From Kocuria varians (lineage in GTDB: Bacteria; Actinomycetota; Actinomycetes; Actinomycetales; Micrococcaceae), in NCBI RefSeq assembly GCF_006539885.1, contig NZ_BJNW01000013.1, positions 21,838 to 85,837 of the forward strand: a stretch of DNA of 64,000 nucleotides, read 5' to 3'. The translations under genes were made by a program, and so were the position numbers. This document shows positions 44,793 to 52,092 of this stretch, one piece after another (positions within the stretch are counted from its first letter, which is position 1; every line of letters begins with the position of its first letter). A model generated the notes under the pieces. The model searched no databases and was not told the origin of the DNA. It saw nothing but the letters and a program-made list of their open reading frames with translations.

Positions 44793-45123
44793 GTGATCGC
44801 GCTCATCGTCGTCATCGCAGGGCTGCTGGTGGGGCTCGTCATGGGCGCGCTGGGCAGCGGCGGGGCCATCATGACCGTGCCGATGCTCACCTTCGCCCCG
44901 GGACTCCCCCGACCCACGCAACGGTGGGTTCCCTGGTGGTCGTGATCTCGGGTGCGATTTCGGGCCTGGTCCCGCCCGTCCTCGAACCACGACGACCCCG
45001 AGAACCGTCCCGCGTGGGCCACCAGATCAACACGCGCCTGCTGTCGTTGGGCTTCGCCGGTCTGCTGGTGCTCACGGGGTGTTACACCGCCCTGCAAAGC
45101 GTGCCCCGGCTCCTGGGCTGACC
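44793..45123 (+). pseudogene. TauE/SafE permease remnant
   Basis: The first frame reads VIALIVVIAGLLVGLVMGAL then GSGGAIMTVPMLTFAPG, a classic TauE N-terminus. At about 44905 the reading continues one base out of frame as THATVGSLVVVISGAISGLV. After a short aberrant stretch it resumes at a C-terminal helix, LLSLGFAGLLVLTGCYTALQ. A functional protein is about 250 residues, so roughly half the middle is gone. It is directly followed by the rhodanese gene, the normal partner. Confidence 0.8.
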
Positions 45124-45188
45124 CTGTGACACCTCGCACCCGAGCCGGGCACCGTCCCGTCCGACAACCACTCCAGAAGGAGAACACC

Positions 45189-46052
45189 ATGTCCTCACCC
45201 GCCACCGTTTCCGCCTCCGAACTCCAGGACCCCCATGAGGGTGCACCGGTGTTCCTGGACGTCAGGACCCCCATGGAGTTCGGCATCAGTCACATTCCGG
45301 GCTCCGTCAACGCTCCCCTGGCTCTCATCGAGAAGCACACACGGCAGATCGGGCAGCTACTACCCCGCGACACCGTGGTGATCTGCCGCTCCGGAGCTCG
45401 CTCAACGCGCGCCGCGGAGCTGTTGGCCTCGGCGGGTATGACGAGCGCAACCGTCCTGACCGGCGGGATCGACGCATGGCGCGACGCCGGACGCACGGTA
45501 CGCACCGGCCGCGAACGCTGGGATCTGGAACGCCAGGTCCGACTGACCGCCGGGTCCCTGGTACTCGCAGGGATACTGACGAGCACCGTGGCGCCACGTG
45601 CCACATGGTTCTCCGGCGCCGCTGCTGTACCACTGCTTCGGGATGGTGATCGGAAACCTCGCGGCCACGTCCCACGGCAGCGCGATCATCCTGTCGGGGC
45701 CGGGGTTCGACCCGCGGGCCGCGCTGCGCGCCGTCTCCCAGGAGAAGGCCACAAGTGTGTACGGGGTGCCCACCATGTTCATCGCCGAGCTCGAGCTGCC
45801 GGACTTCGGGGACTACGACCTGTCCTCGTTGCGCAGCGACGTGATGGCTGGTTCCCCGTGCCCCATGGAGGTCATGCGCAAGGTGATCGACAAGATGCAC
45901 ATGAGCGAGGTCGCGATCTGCTACGGCATGACGGAGACCTCGCCGGTGAGCTTCCAGACGCGCGCGGACGATTCGTTGGACCGCTGCGTGGAGACCGTGG
46001 GCCGGGTGCACCCGCCCGTGGAGGTCAAGATCGTGGATCCCTCCGTGGGTGA
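45189..46052 (+). pseudogene. Rhodanese-DUF2892 gene truncated and fused out of frame
   Basis: ATG 45189 with AGAAGGAGAAC upstream opens a rhodanese domain (VFLDVRTPMEFGISHIPG, active-site loop VICRSGARSTRAAELL). This is followed by the start of a YgaP-type DUF2892 membrane segment (WDLERQVRLTAGSLVLAGIL). At about 45612-45622 the homology stops in mid-helix and acyl-CoA synthetase DNA begins in another frame. The remaining residues, to 46052, are nonsense Arg/Gly-rich sequence. The rhodanese domain itself could still be active; the membrane anchor is lost. Confidence 0.8.
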
Positions 46053-46556
46053 GACCGTGCCGCGCGGCACGGTCGGGGAGTTCCACACCCGCGGCTACTC
46101 GGTCAGGAGGGCTGCTGGGGTCAGGAGGAGAAGACCCGCGAGACCATCGATTCCGACGGCTGGTTGCACACCGGGGACATCGACGTGATGGACCAGGACG
46201 GCTACGCGCAGATCACCGGGCGCATCGAGGACATGGTGATCCGCAGCGGCGAGAACATCTACCCGCGCGAGGTGGAGGAGTTCCTCTGCACCCACCCGGA
46301 CATCGTGGACGCCCAGGTGATCGGCGTGCCCAGCGAGAAGTACGGCGAGGAGCTCATGGCCTGGCTGCGGCTGCGCGACGGCGCTCCCGCCCTCACCGCC
46401 GAAGCCATCCTGGAGTTCGCGGACGGGAAGATCTCCCGCCACAAGATCCCCCGCTACGTGCACGTGGTGGACGAGTTCCCCATGACCGTGACCGGCCAGG
46501 TCCGCAAGGTGGAGATGCGCGAGGAAGCGCTGAAGCTCCTGGACCTGGAGCGGTGA
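45612..46556 (+). pseudogene. Acyl-CoA synthetase (AMP-forming) C-terminal remnant
   Basis: It starts in the middle of an adenylation domain ([20 protein letters not shown]) and lacks the N-terminal half, including the P-loop. It reads through the [17 protein letters not shown] substrate motif, then breaks frame at about 46105 after EFHTRGYSV. In the new frame come [40 protein letters not shown] and the C-terminal PMTVTGQVRKVEMRE, where the usual catalytic Lys of the TGK motif is Gln. Three separate defects show it is dead. Confidence 0.85.
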
Positions 46557-46638
46557 GAGCACCAGTCGTTCGTTTATAAGTGGAAATGCGTTAGGTCTAA
46601 CTGCACGAACAGTGACCACTGCCCTCCAGGAGCACGCC

Positions 46639-47070
46639 ATGACGACCACCGTCGAACGGATCAACATCTCGGCACAGACCGTGCGGGAGGCGCAAGCCCC
46701 GGCACAGCACGGCACGAGCCTGGTTCTTCGTGATGCCGCAGGCCACGATGTAGCCCTCCCGGCGGAGGTTCAGAGAACACTTCTCCGCGCGCTGTCCGCC
46801 ATCGCGGAACACGGCTCGGTGAACATCGCCCAGACGCCCGAGGAGCTGACGAGCACCGTGGCCGCCGATCTCCTGGGCGTCTCGCGCCCCACGCTCCTGC
46901 GGTGGGCTCGCGAGGGCATGATCGACTCCTTCAAGGTCGGATCCCATGCCCGGTTCCGCCGCACTGACGTGCTCCGCTTGCGCGAGGAGCGCGAAGCACA
47001 GCGGCGCACGGCCTTCCAGAAGCTGCGGGAGCTGGATGCCGGCAACGACTTCGAGTTCTTCGCAGACTGA
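46639..47070 (+). CDS. Excisionase-type HTH protein, orphan antitoxin-like
   Basis: A 143-residue protein with a C-terminal helix-turn-helix_17/excisionase domain (STVAADLLGVSRPTLLRWAR, then SFKVGSHARFRRTDVLRLRE) and a polar N-terminus. The architecture matches antitoxins normally followed within a few bases by a PIN-domain toxin. Here the downstream 128 bases hold no ORF, so the partner is missing. ATG 46639 has CCAGGAGC upstream; an AT-rich promoter region (46568-46600) precedes it. Confidence 0.72.
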   Translation: MTTTVERINISAQTVREAQAPAQHGTSLVLRDAAGHDVALPAEVQRTLLRALSAIAEHGSVNIAQTPEELTSTVAADLLGVSRPTLLRWAREGMIDSFKVGSHARFRRTDVLRLREEREAQRRTAFQKLRELDAGNDFEFFAD

Positions 47071-47198
47071 CGACGCCCGCCCATAAGCGGTGGGCACCTT
47101 CCCGAAATGCCCGTGGCCTGCGAGGGCGCAGAGGCGCTGCGCCGCTTCTGGGGATCGACTGCGGCTGACCCGGCCCCGGAGTGCGACGCACGGGGCCC

Positions 47199-48122
47199 TC
47201 AGCGGGCCGGCGGCGTCCAGACCTGGATCTCAGCGGTGTCGTCGTACCAGTGCCCGCCCGGGATGGCCTGCAGCTCGAAGAGCGTTCCCCACGGCGCGCG
47301 CACGTAGACGCTCGCGTTGCCCTCCGTGTCCTCGTGCGGGGAGTTCGGGTGGGGCTCCGAGAGGGCTTCGCCGCCCGCCGCGACAGCCCGGCGCAGGGCG
47401 TCGTCGACGTCGTCCACGAACACCGAGAGGTGGTTCAGCCCCAGGTCGCTGAGCTTCGCGGGGGCCTGCTGCTGGGCCCCCTCGACCTGGAACATCTCGA
47501 TGCTCGGGCCCGTCCCGATCTGCACCATGCGCTGCCGGGTGATCGCGGCCCCGGACGGCAGCCCCAGCTGCTGCTCGGTCTCCTCGCCCTCGCGCGGCGG
47601 ATCGCCGGGTCCCAGGCCGTCGTAGGCGAGCTTCGCGTCGAAGGCCGCGCGCAGGAAATCCGTGGCGGAGTCGATGTCGGGGACGGTCAGCCCCACGTGG
47701 TTGCACCCGCGGGGCAGGGTCCCGAACCGGTCCTCCCGGGGTCCCACGGGCAGCACGGCGGACGTCTCGGTGGTCGCGTCACCGATGATCGGGTGGGCCT
47801 CGCCCACCACCACGAGCGTGGCCCGCTGGTCCAGGAAGTTCGGCTCGTCCGCTGCCACCACGTTCCTGAACGTCTCGGAGCCCATGACCGCGTCGAGCCC
47901 CTCGGGGCTGTCGAACCACAGCTGCGCGGTGCCGTCGAAGTCCGCGGGCGTGCCCGAGGAGATGCCCGTGTCCCCCGGGTGGGTCTGCAGGTAGCGCAGG
48001 ATGTGCTGGCGCCCCTCCGGAATGGAGCGCATCAGCGCGCCGTTCACCGTCACGTGGTGGTGCACGAACTCCTCGTGGGTGATGCCCGGGGCCTTCTTCA
48101 GGAACATGGTCATGGTGATCAT
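47199..48122 (-). CDS. EthD-VOC two-domain protein
   Basis: A 307-residue fusion. Residues 1-110 are an EthD/dimeric alpha-beta barrel domain (TMFLKKAPGITHEEFVHHHV, LRYLQTHPGDTG, AQLWFDSPEGLDAVMGSE). Residues 140-300 are a glyoxalase/VOC domain (GCNHVGLTVPDIDSATDFLR, NHLSVFVDDVDDALRRAVA, VYVRAPWGTLFELQAIPGGH) with His-His-Glu metal positions. Such pairs occur in degradation of aromatics, ethers or lignin-like compounds, but no pathway can be assigned. ATG 48122 follows GAGGAAGG. It is divergent from a LacI-family gene, with a LacI operator between. Confidence 0.82.
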   Translation of the reverse strand: MITMTMFLKKAPGITHEEFVHHHVTVNGALMRSIPEGRQHILRYLQTHPGDTGISSGTPADFDGTAQLWFDSPEGLDAVMGSETFRNVVAADEPNFLDQRATLVVVGEAHPIIGDATTETSAVLPVGPREDRFGTLPRGCNHVGLTVPDIDSATDFLRAAFDAKLAYDGLGPGDPPREGEETEQQLGLPSGAAITRQRMVQIGTGPSIEMFQVEGAQQQAPAKLSDLGLNHLSVFVDDVDDALRRAVAAGGEALSEPHPNSPHEDTEGNASVYVRAPWGTLFELQAIPGGHWYDDTAEIQVWTPPAR

Positions 48123-48231
48123 TCGGGGGTGCCTTCCTCGTGGGACTCGGTGTGCTTCCGCTGTCGTTCCCCAGTCTGCTGAGCACCCGGCCACCGGATC
48201 CACGCCGCAGCACCGTTCCGGCCAAGTGGCG

Positions 48232-48249
48232 TGGTCAAACGATTTACCA
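48232..48249. promoter_or_regulatory. LacI-type operator between EthD-VOC and LacI genes
   Basis: TGGTCAAACGATTTACCA, 14 of 18 positions symmetric with a central CG, lies between the divergent starts at 48122 and 48283. It probably serves both autoregulation and control of the EthD-VOC gene. Confidence 0.65.
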
Positions 48250-48282
48250 AAGGATGGAGCCATACACCGTTCCAGGATCACC

Positions 48283-49314
48283 ATGTCGGAGGTGGCCCGC
48301 GCCGCCGGGGTTTCCGTCTCGAGCATCTCCAACGCCTACAACCGCCCGGAGAAGCTCTCACCCGCGGTGCGCAACCGCATCCTCGACGTCGCAACCTCCC
48401 TCGGTTACGTGGGACCGGACCCCGTGGCCCGCAGCCTGCGCCGCCGCCGGACAGGAGGCGTGGGGGTGGTGTTCACGGACGACCTCGAGTTCGCCTTCTC
48501 CGACCCCGCCTCCTCGGGCTTCCTCGCCGGGGTGGGCCGGGAGCTCATGGCCCGCAGCAACCACCTGGTCCTGCTGCCCACGGGCACCCCGGACCGGGAC
48601 CGGCTGGCGGAACTGGACCGTGCCGCCGTGGACGGGGTGATCCTGCACTCCCTGCCCTCGCGCAACGCCACCCTGGACCTGCTCGAGCGCCGCGGTGCAC
48701 CCGCTGTGGTGGTGGACCAGCCGGGCCCCGTCCCCGGCCTGGGATGGGTGGGCCTTGACGAGGTCGCCGGAATGCGCGCCGTGGGCGAGCACCTGCGCGA
48801 CCTTGGCCACCGCCACGTGGGCGTCATCACCTCGCGCCTGTCCACCCGGCCCTACGACGGCCGGGCCGGCGGGGCACGGCGCCGCCGCAGCGTCTACGAC
48901 ATCCCCCGCTGGCGGATCCGCGGACTGGAGGAGGGCCTCGGCCGCACCGTCACGGTGGAGGAGCGGTGGCGGGTCAGTGAGGACGACGGCGCCCGGGCGG
49001 CCGCCGCGCTCTGGTCACATCACCCGCGGGTCACCGCGAGCGCTTGCATCGCGGACACCTACGCGCTCGGGGTGCTGCGCTGGGCGCGGGAGCGCAGCAT
49101 CGAGGTCCCGCACCACCTGACCGTGACGGGCTACGACGACGTCGCCCGGGCCGCGGAAGTGGGTCTGACCACCGTGGCCCAGCCGTTCAGCGAGAAGGGA
49201 CGCGCGGCCGCCGGCCTCCTGCTGGAGATGGTCGACGGCGTAGACCCCCGCCACGTGGTCCTGCCCACCCGCCTGCACGAACGCGCCAGCAGCGGCCCGC
49301 CCCTCGTCCGCTGA
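48283..49314 (+). CDS. LacI-family transcriptional regulator
   Basis: A 343-residue repressor. The helix-turn-helix is MSEVARAAGVSVSSISNAYN with hinge LGYVGPDPVARSLRRRRTGG. The effector domain includes GLGWVGLDEVAGMRAVGEHL and LTVTGYDDVARAAEVGLTTV. ATG 48283 has AGGA five bases upstream and is chosen. A better-looking AAAGGATGGAG lies 20 bases further up, before an in-frame ATA, so the ancestral start may have been there. It is likely to sense a substrate of the divergent EthD-VOC protein. Confidence 0.85.
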   Translation: MSEVARAAGVSVSSISNAYNRPEKLSPAVRNRILDVATSLGYVGPDPVARSLRRRRTGGVGVVFTDDLEFAFSDPASSGFLAGVGRELMARSNHLVLLPTGTPDRDRLAELDRAAVDGVILHSLPSRNATLDLLERRGAPAVVVDQPGPVPGLGWVGLDEVAGMRAVGEHLRDLGHRHVGVITSRLSTRPYDGRAGGARRRRSVYDIPRWRIRGLEEGLGRTVTVEERWRVSEDDGARAAAALWSHHPRVTASACIADTYALGVLRWARERSIEVPHHLTVTGYDDVARAAEVGLTTVAQPFSEKGRAAAGLLLEMVDGVDPRHVVLPTRLHERASSGPPLVR

Positions 49315-49362
49315 CCCGTCCGGCTGCCGACACGGGGTATGACCGACCCCGAATCTACAGTT

Positions 49363-49376
49363 GACTACAAGTAGTC
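49363..49376. promoter_or_regulatory. Candidate toxin-antitoxin autoregulatory operator
   Basis: GACTAC, AA, GTAGTC: a perfect palindrome 32 bases before the antitoxin start, as expected for a ribbon-helix-helix antitoxin site. Confidence 0.55.
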
Positions 49377-49407
49377 CTCTTGCTCCCAGCAGGAGAGGAA
49401 AACCATC

Positions 49408-49640
49408 ATGACCACTGCGACATCAGTCAAACTGTCCGACGAGACGGCGGCGAAGCTCGAGCGGCTGGCGGCCGAACCGGGCGCTCCAAGCGCTACTACC
49501 TTCGTGAGGCAGTAGAGACCCACATCAACCGGCTGGTACAGGAATACGAGATCCTCGAGATCGCCCAGAACGTCCGAGCTGGGCGGGAACGCACCTACAC
49601 CCTTGCCGAGGTAGAGAAGATCCTTGACCTGGGTGATTGA
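49408..49640 (+). pseudogene. RelB-type ribbon-helix-helix antitoxin, frameshifted
   Basis: ATG 49408 with AGGAGAGG upstream opens MTTATSVKLSDETAAKLER, a ribbon-helix-helix N-terminus. At about 49480 one base is missing (GAACCGGG where GAAACCGGG would keep frame), and the frame ends at a stop after VRQ. The correct continuation (GRSKRYYLREAVETHINRL and EYEILEIAQNV) is present in another frame to 49640. The toxin-binding tail is therefore not made. Confidence 0.82.
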
Positions 49641-49890
49641 GTTCTCTGAAACGTCCCTGCGAGCGTTGAAAAAACTCGACCGACAGGTCGCCAGGCAAAT
49701 CACGGCATATCTCCGTGACGTGGTTTCCCTGGACGACCCGCGAGCAGGCGGCAAGGGAGTCACCGGAAACCTCGCGGGGCTCTGGCGATACCGTGTGGGC
49801 AACTACCGCGTCATCTGCGAGATCCACGATGAGATCGTGACCATTTACGTCATTGACGTCCAGCGCCGATCAAGTGTCTGCCGCGGGTGA
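49624..49890 (+). CDS. relE: RelE/ParE-family toxin
   Basis: An 88-residue RelE-fold protein starting at TTG 49624 (family start WVIEFSE); GTG 49633 is an alternative. Features are FSETSLRALKKLDRQVARQI, DDPRAGGKGVTGNLAGLW, RYRVGNYRVICEIHDEIV. The terminal VIDVQRRSSVCRG has Cys at the position usually occupied by Tyr (xRRxxVY), a residue important for ribosome-dependent mRNA cleavage. It overlaps the antitoxin end. With no antitoxin made, the toxin is probably weak, silent, or the upstream frameshift is a sequencing error. Confidence 0.82.
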   Translation: MTWVIEFSETSLRALKKLDRQVARQITAYLRDVVSLDDPRAGGKGVTGNLAGLWRYRVGNYRVICEIHDEIVTIYVIDVQRRSSVCRG

Positions 49891-49920
49891 GATCCTCCCC
49901 GCCGCACTCTCCCGGCAGCC

Positions 49921-50697
49921 CTACCCCGCAAGCCACTCCTCGAACCGCGTGCTCGTGACGAACGCGTCCTGCGGGATGAGCCCGCCGTTCGCGATCCCAC
50001 GGCCGAGGTACGGCGCCTCCTTGACCGTGCGGGGTCGCTGACCGCCCAGGTCCCCGCCGGCCGCGAGGATGCGGCGTGCAAAGTTCGCGATGGTGTCCGC
50101 CTCCGGGCCGCGGATCGCGCGGATCTCGTGCCGCGCCTGCCCGGGTGCGGTTACGACGTCGGCGACGAAGTCCGCGACCTCCTCGCGCAGGGCCGGCGCC
50201 ATGAGCATGGTGGGCGCCAAAGCCACGGACCCCTTGGAGACCATGCCCACGGTGGCGGGGACGACGTCGAACTACTGGGTGGAGCGCACCGTGGTGGAGG
50301 GCACCGGGGCCTGCTGGTAGATGCTCTCCTGCACGGCCTTGCCCTTGTAGTAGTCGAACCCGCCGTTCACGCGGGGATCCGCGGCACCGGCGATGGACAG
50401 GCACACGATCCGGGACACGCCCTGCTCGTGCGCGGCGGACGCGACGTTGCCGGCGGCCGCGGTGAAGAACGGGACGGACTTCCGCGCCCCGAACGTGTTG
50501 ATGTGCAGCGCGTCCACCACGGCGTCAGCACCCTCGAACGCCCGGGCCAGCCCCTTGCCCGCCACCGCGTCCACGCCGGTGCTGCGGCTCGCGCGTACCA
50601 CTGTGTGACCCCTCTGCTCGATGACGTCCGCCACGTTCGTCCCGAAGTTTCCACTTGCTCCCAGCACTGCGATCTTCGTGGACCCCAGCGTAGCCAC
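49921..50697 (-). pseudogene. NmrA/SDR-type NAD(P)-binding protein with nonsense mutation
   Basis: GTG 50697 opens a Rossmann protein (KIAVLGASGNFGTNVADVI, VVDALHINTFG, RIVCLSIAGA, FDYYKGKAVQE). Codon 142 is TAG (complement of 50272-50274) inside the usual VRSTQWFDV segment, where Trp (TGG) is expected. The same frame then continues without interruption (MVSKGSVALAPTMLMAPALR and on) to 49921. One G-to-A change thus splits an otherwise intact protein of about 258 residues. Relatives are NADPH-dependent quinone or stress reductases. Confidence 0.8.
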
Positions 50698-50816
50698 TGT
50701 CTCTTACGCCCTCACAGCCCCGGCACAGCACCGCCCCACACCCGACAAAGCCTCGGTTCGTAGCGTCGTGGGCAGCACGAAACCAGGACCACCACCTGTC
50801 GATGAGGAGACCCTCC

Positions 50817-51932
50817 ATGACCCCGATTTTCCCCCGCCGCAGCATCCGCGCCTACCCGGCCGCGTCCGAGGCGCCGCGGGTGCGCAACGGCACAGGGGAC
50901 GCCGCCCCGGGAGCGCAGGGCACGACGTCGCCCGCGGACTCCGCGCGCTCCGACCAGCAAGGTACCGGGCAGCAGGCCGGCACCACCCACGAGCAGCCCA
51001 CCTTCGAGGGGCGCCCTCTGGACCGCCCGGAGGAGGACGTCGAGGACCAGGGCCTCGCTTTCGACCTCGGAACGCTGATCGACCGCCGCCGCGCGCTCGG
51101 CATCTTCGGGGCCGGCGCGAGCGTCTTCGCACTGGCGGCGTGCACGGGCACCACGACGTCGGGCTCGTCCGGCTCCGCCTCCGCGACGGCATCGGCGTCC
51201 GAGACCGCGAGCGCCACGCCATCGCCCTCCAAGACCTACGACGAGGAGATGCCGCAGGAGACCGCTGGGCCCTACCCCGGTGACGGCTCCAACGGTGCAG
51301 ACGCGCTGGACGTCTCCGGGGTGGAGCGCAGCAACATCACCGCGAGCATCGACGGCGGCGCCGCGGTGGACGGCGTAGCCATGACCCTGACGATGAACAT
51401 CGTGGACATGGTCAAGGACAACGGCCCCATGACGGGCGCGGCCGTGTACGTGTGGCACTGCGACCCGGACGGCAACTACTCCATGTACTCGGAGGGCGTG
51501 GAGGACGAGACGTACCTGCGCGGCGTCCAGGTGGTGGGTGACGACGGCAAGGTCACCTTCACGTCGATCGTCCCGGGCTGCTACGCGGGCCGCTGGCCGC
51601 ACATCCACTTCGAGGTCTTCCCGGACATCGGCTCGATCACGGACGCCACCAACGCGGTGCTGACCTCGCAGATCGCGCTGCCGGAGGAGATGGCCAACAC
51701 GGTCTACAAGGACTCCCGCTACCCGGACTCGGCCACGAACATGTCCCAGATCACCCTGGCCACGGACAACGTCTTCTCGGACGGGGTGGACATGCAGATG
51801 CCGAAGGTCTCGGGCAGCGTGGCCAAGGGGTACACGGTGACGATCGACGTCCCCGTCGACACGAGCACCGAGCCCACGGCCGCCGCAGCACCGGGCGGCG
51901 CGGGCGGTCCCGGCGGCGCCCCGGGCCAGTGA
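50817..51932 (+). CDS. Exported intradiol dioxygenase-family protein
   Basis: A 371-residue protein. About 95 hydrophilic residues precede a twin-arginine signal (DRRRALGIFGAGASVFAL) with lipobox AAC, so it should be Tat-exported and lipid-anchored. After a Ser/Thr/Ala linker comes an intradiol beta-barrel: QETAGPYPGDG, VYVWHCDPDGNYSMYSEG, and GCYAGRWPHIHFEVFPDI. These provide the two Tyr and two His of the Fe(III) site of protocatechuate/catechol dioxygenases. The tail is Ala/Gly/Pro-rich. ATG 50817 has GAGGAGA upstream. Its substrate outside the cell is unknown. Confidence 0.88.
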   Translation: MTPIFPRRSIRAYPAASEAPRVRNGTGDAAPGAQGTTSPADSARSDQQGTGQQAGTTHEQPTFEGRPLDRPEEDVEDQGLAFDLGTLIDRRRALGIFGAGASVFALAACTGTTTSGSSGSASATASASETASATPSPSKTYDEEMPQETAGPYPGDGSNGADALDVSGVERSNITASIDGGAAVDGVAMTLTMNIVDMVKDNGPMTGAAVYVWHCDPDGNYSMYSEGVEDETYLRGVQVVGDDGKVTFTSIVPGCYAGRWPHIHFEVFPDIGSITDATNAVLTSQIALPEEMANTVYKDSRYPDSATNMSQITLATDNVFSDGVDMQMPKVSGSVAKGYTVTIDVPVDTSTEPTAAAAPGGAGGPGGAPGQ

Positions 51933-51963
51933 TTCCGTCGAACGAGTGATCCCGCAGGTCCCG

Positions 51964-52047
51964 CCGCGGACGACGCCGCCGCTCCACCCGGCTCCCCGGC
52001 ACCCGTGCGCCGGGGCGCGGAGCCGGGTGGAGCGGCGTCGTCCGCGG
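51964..52047. terminator. Large bidirectional hairpin
   Basis: Arms of about 29 bp (51964-51995 and 52019-52047) with a three-base bulge, capped by an inner CCCCGGC stem, between convergent genes. Both outer arms contain the recurrent GACGACGCCG motif. Confidence 0.85.
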
Positions 52048-52092
52048 GTCAGGCGTCGCCGCCCGGGCGTGGGAGCCTGCCGGGGCGGGGAC

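Noticed and set aside
45189..46052. Novel 287-residue rhodanese fusion protein
   Set aside because: The second half is synthetase DNA read in the wrong frame, so it is a rearrangement product, not a designed fusion.
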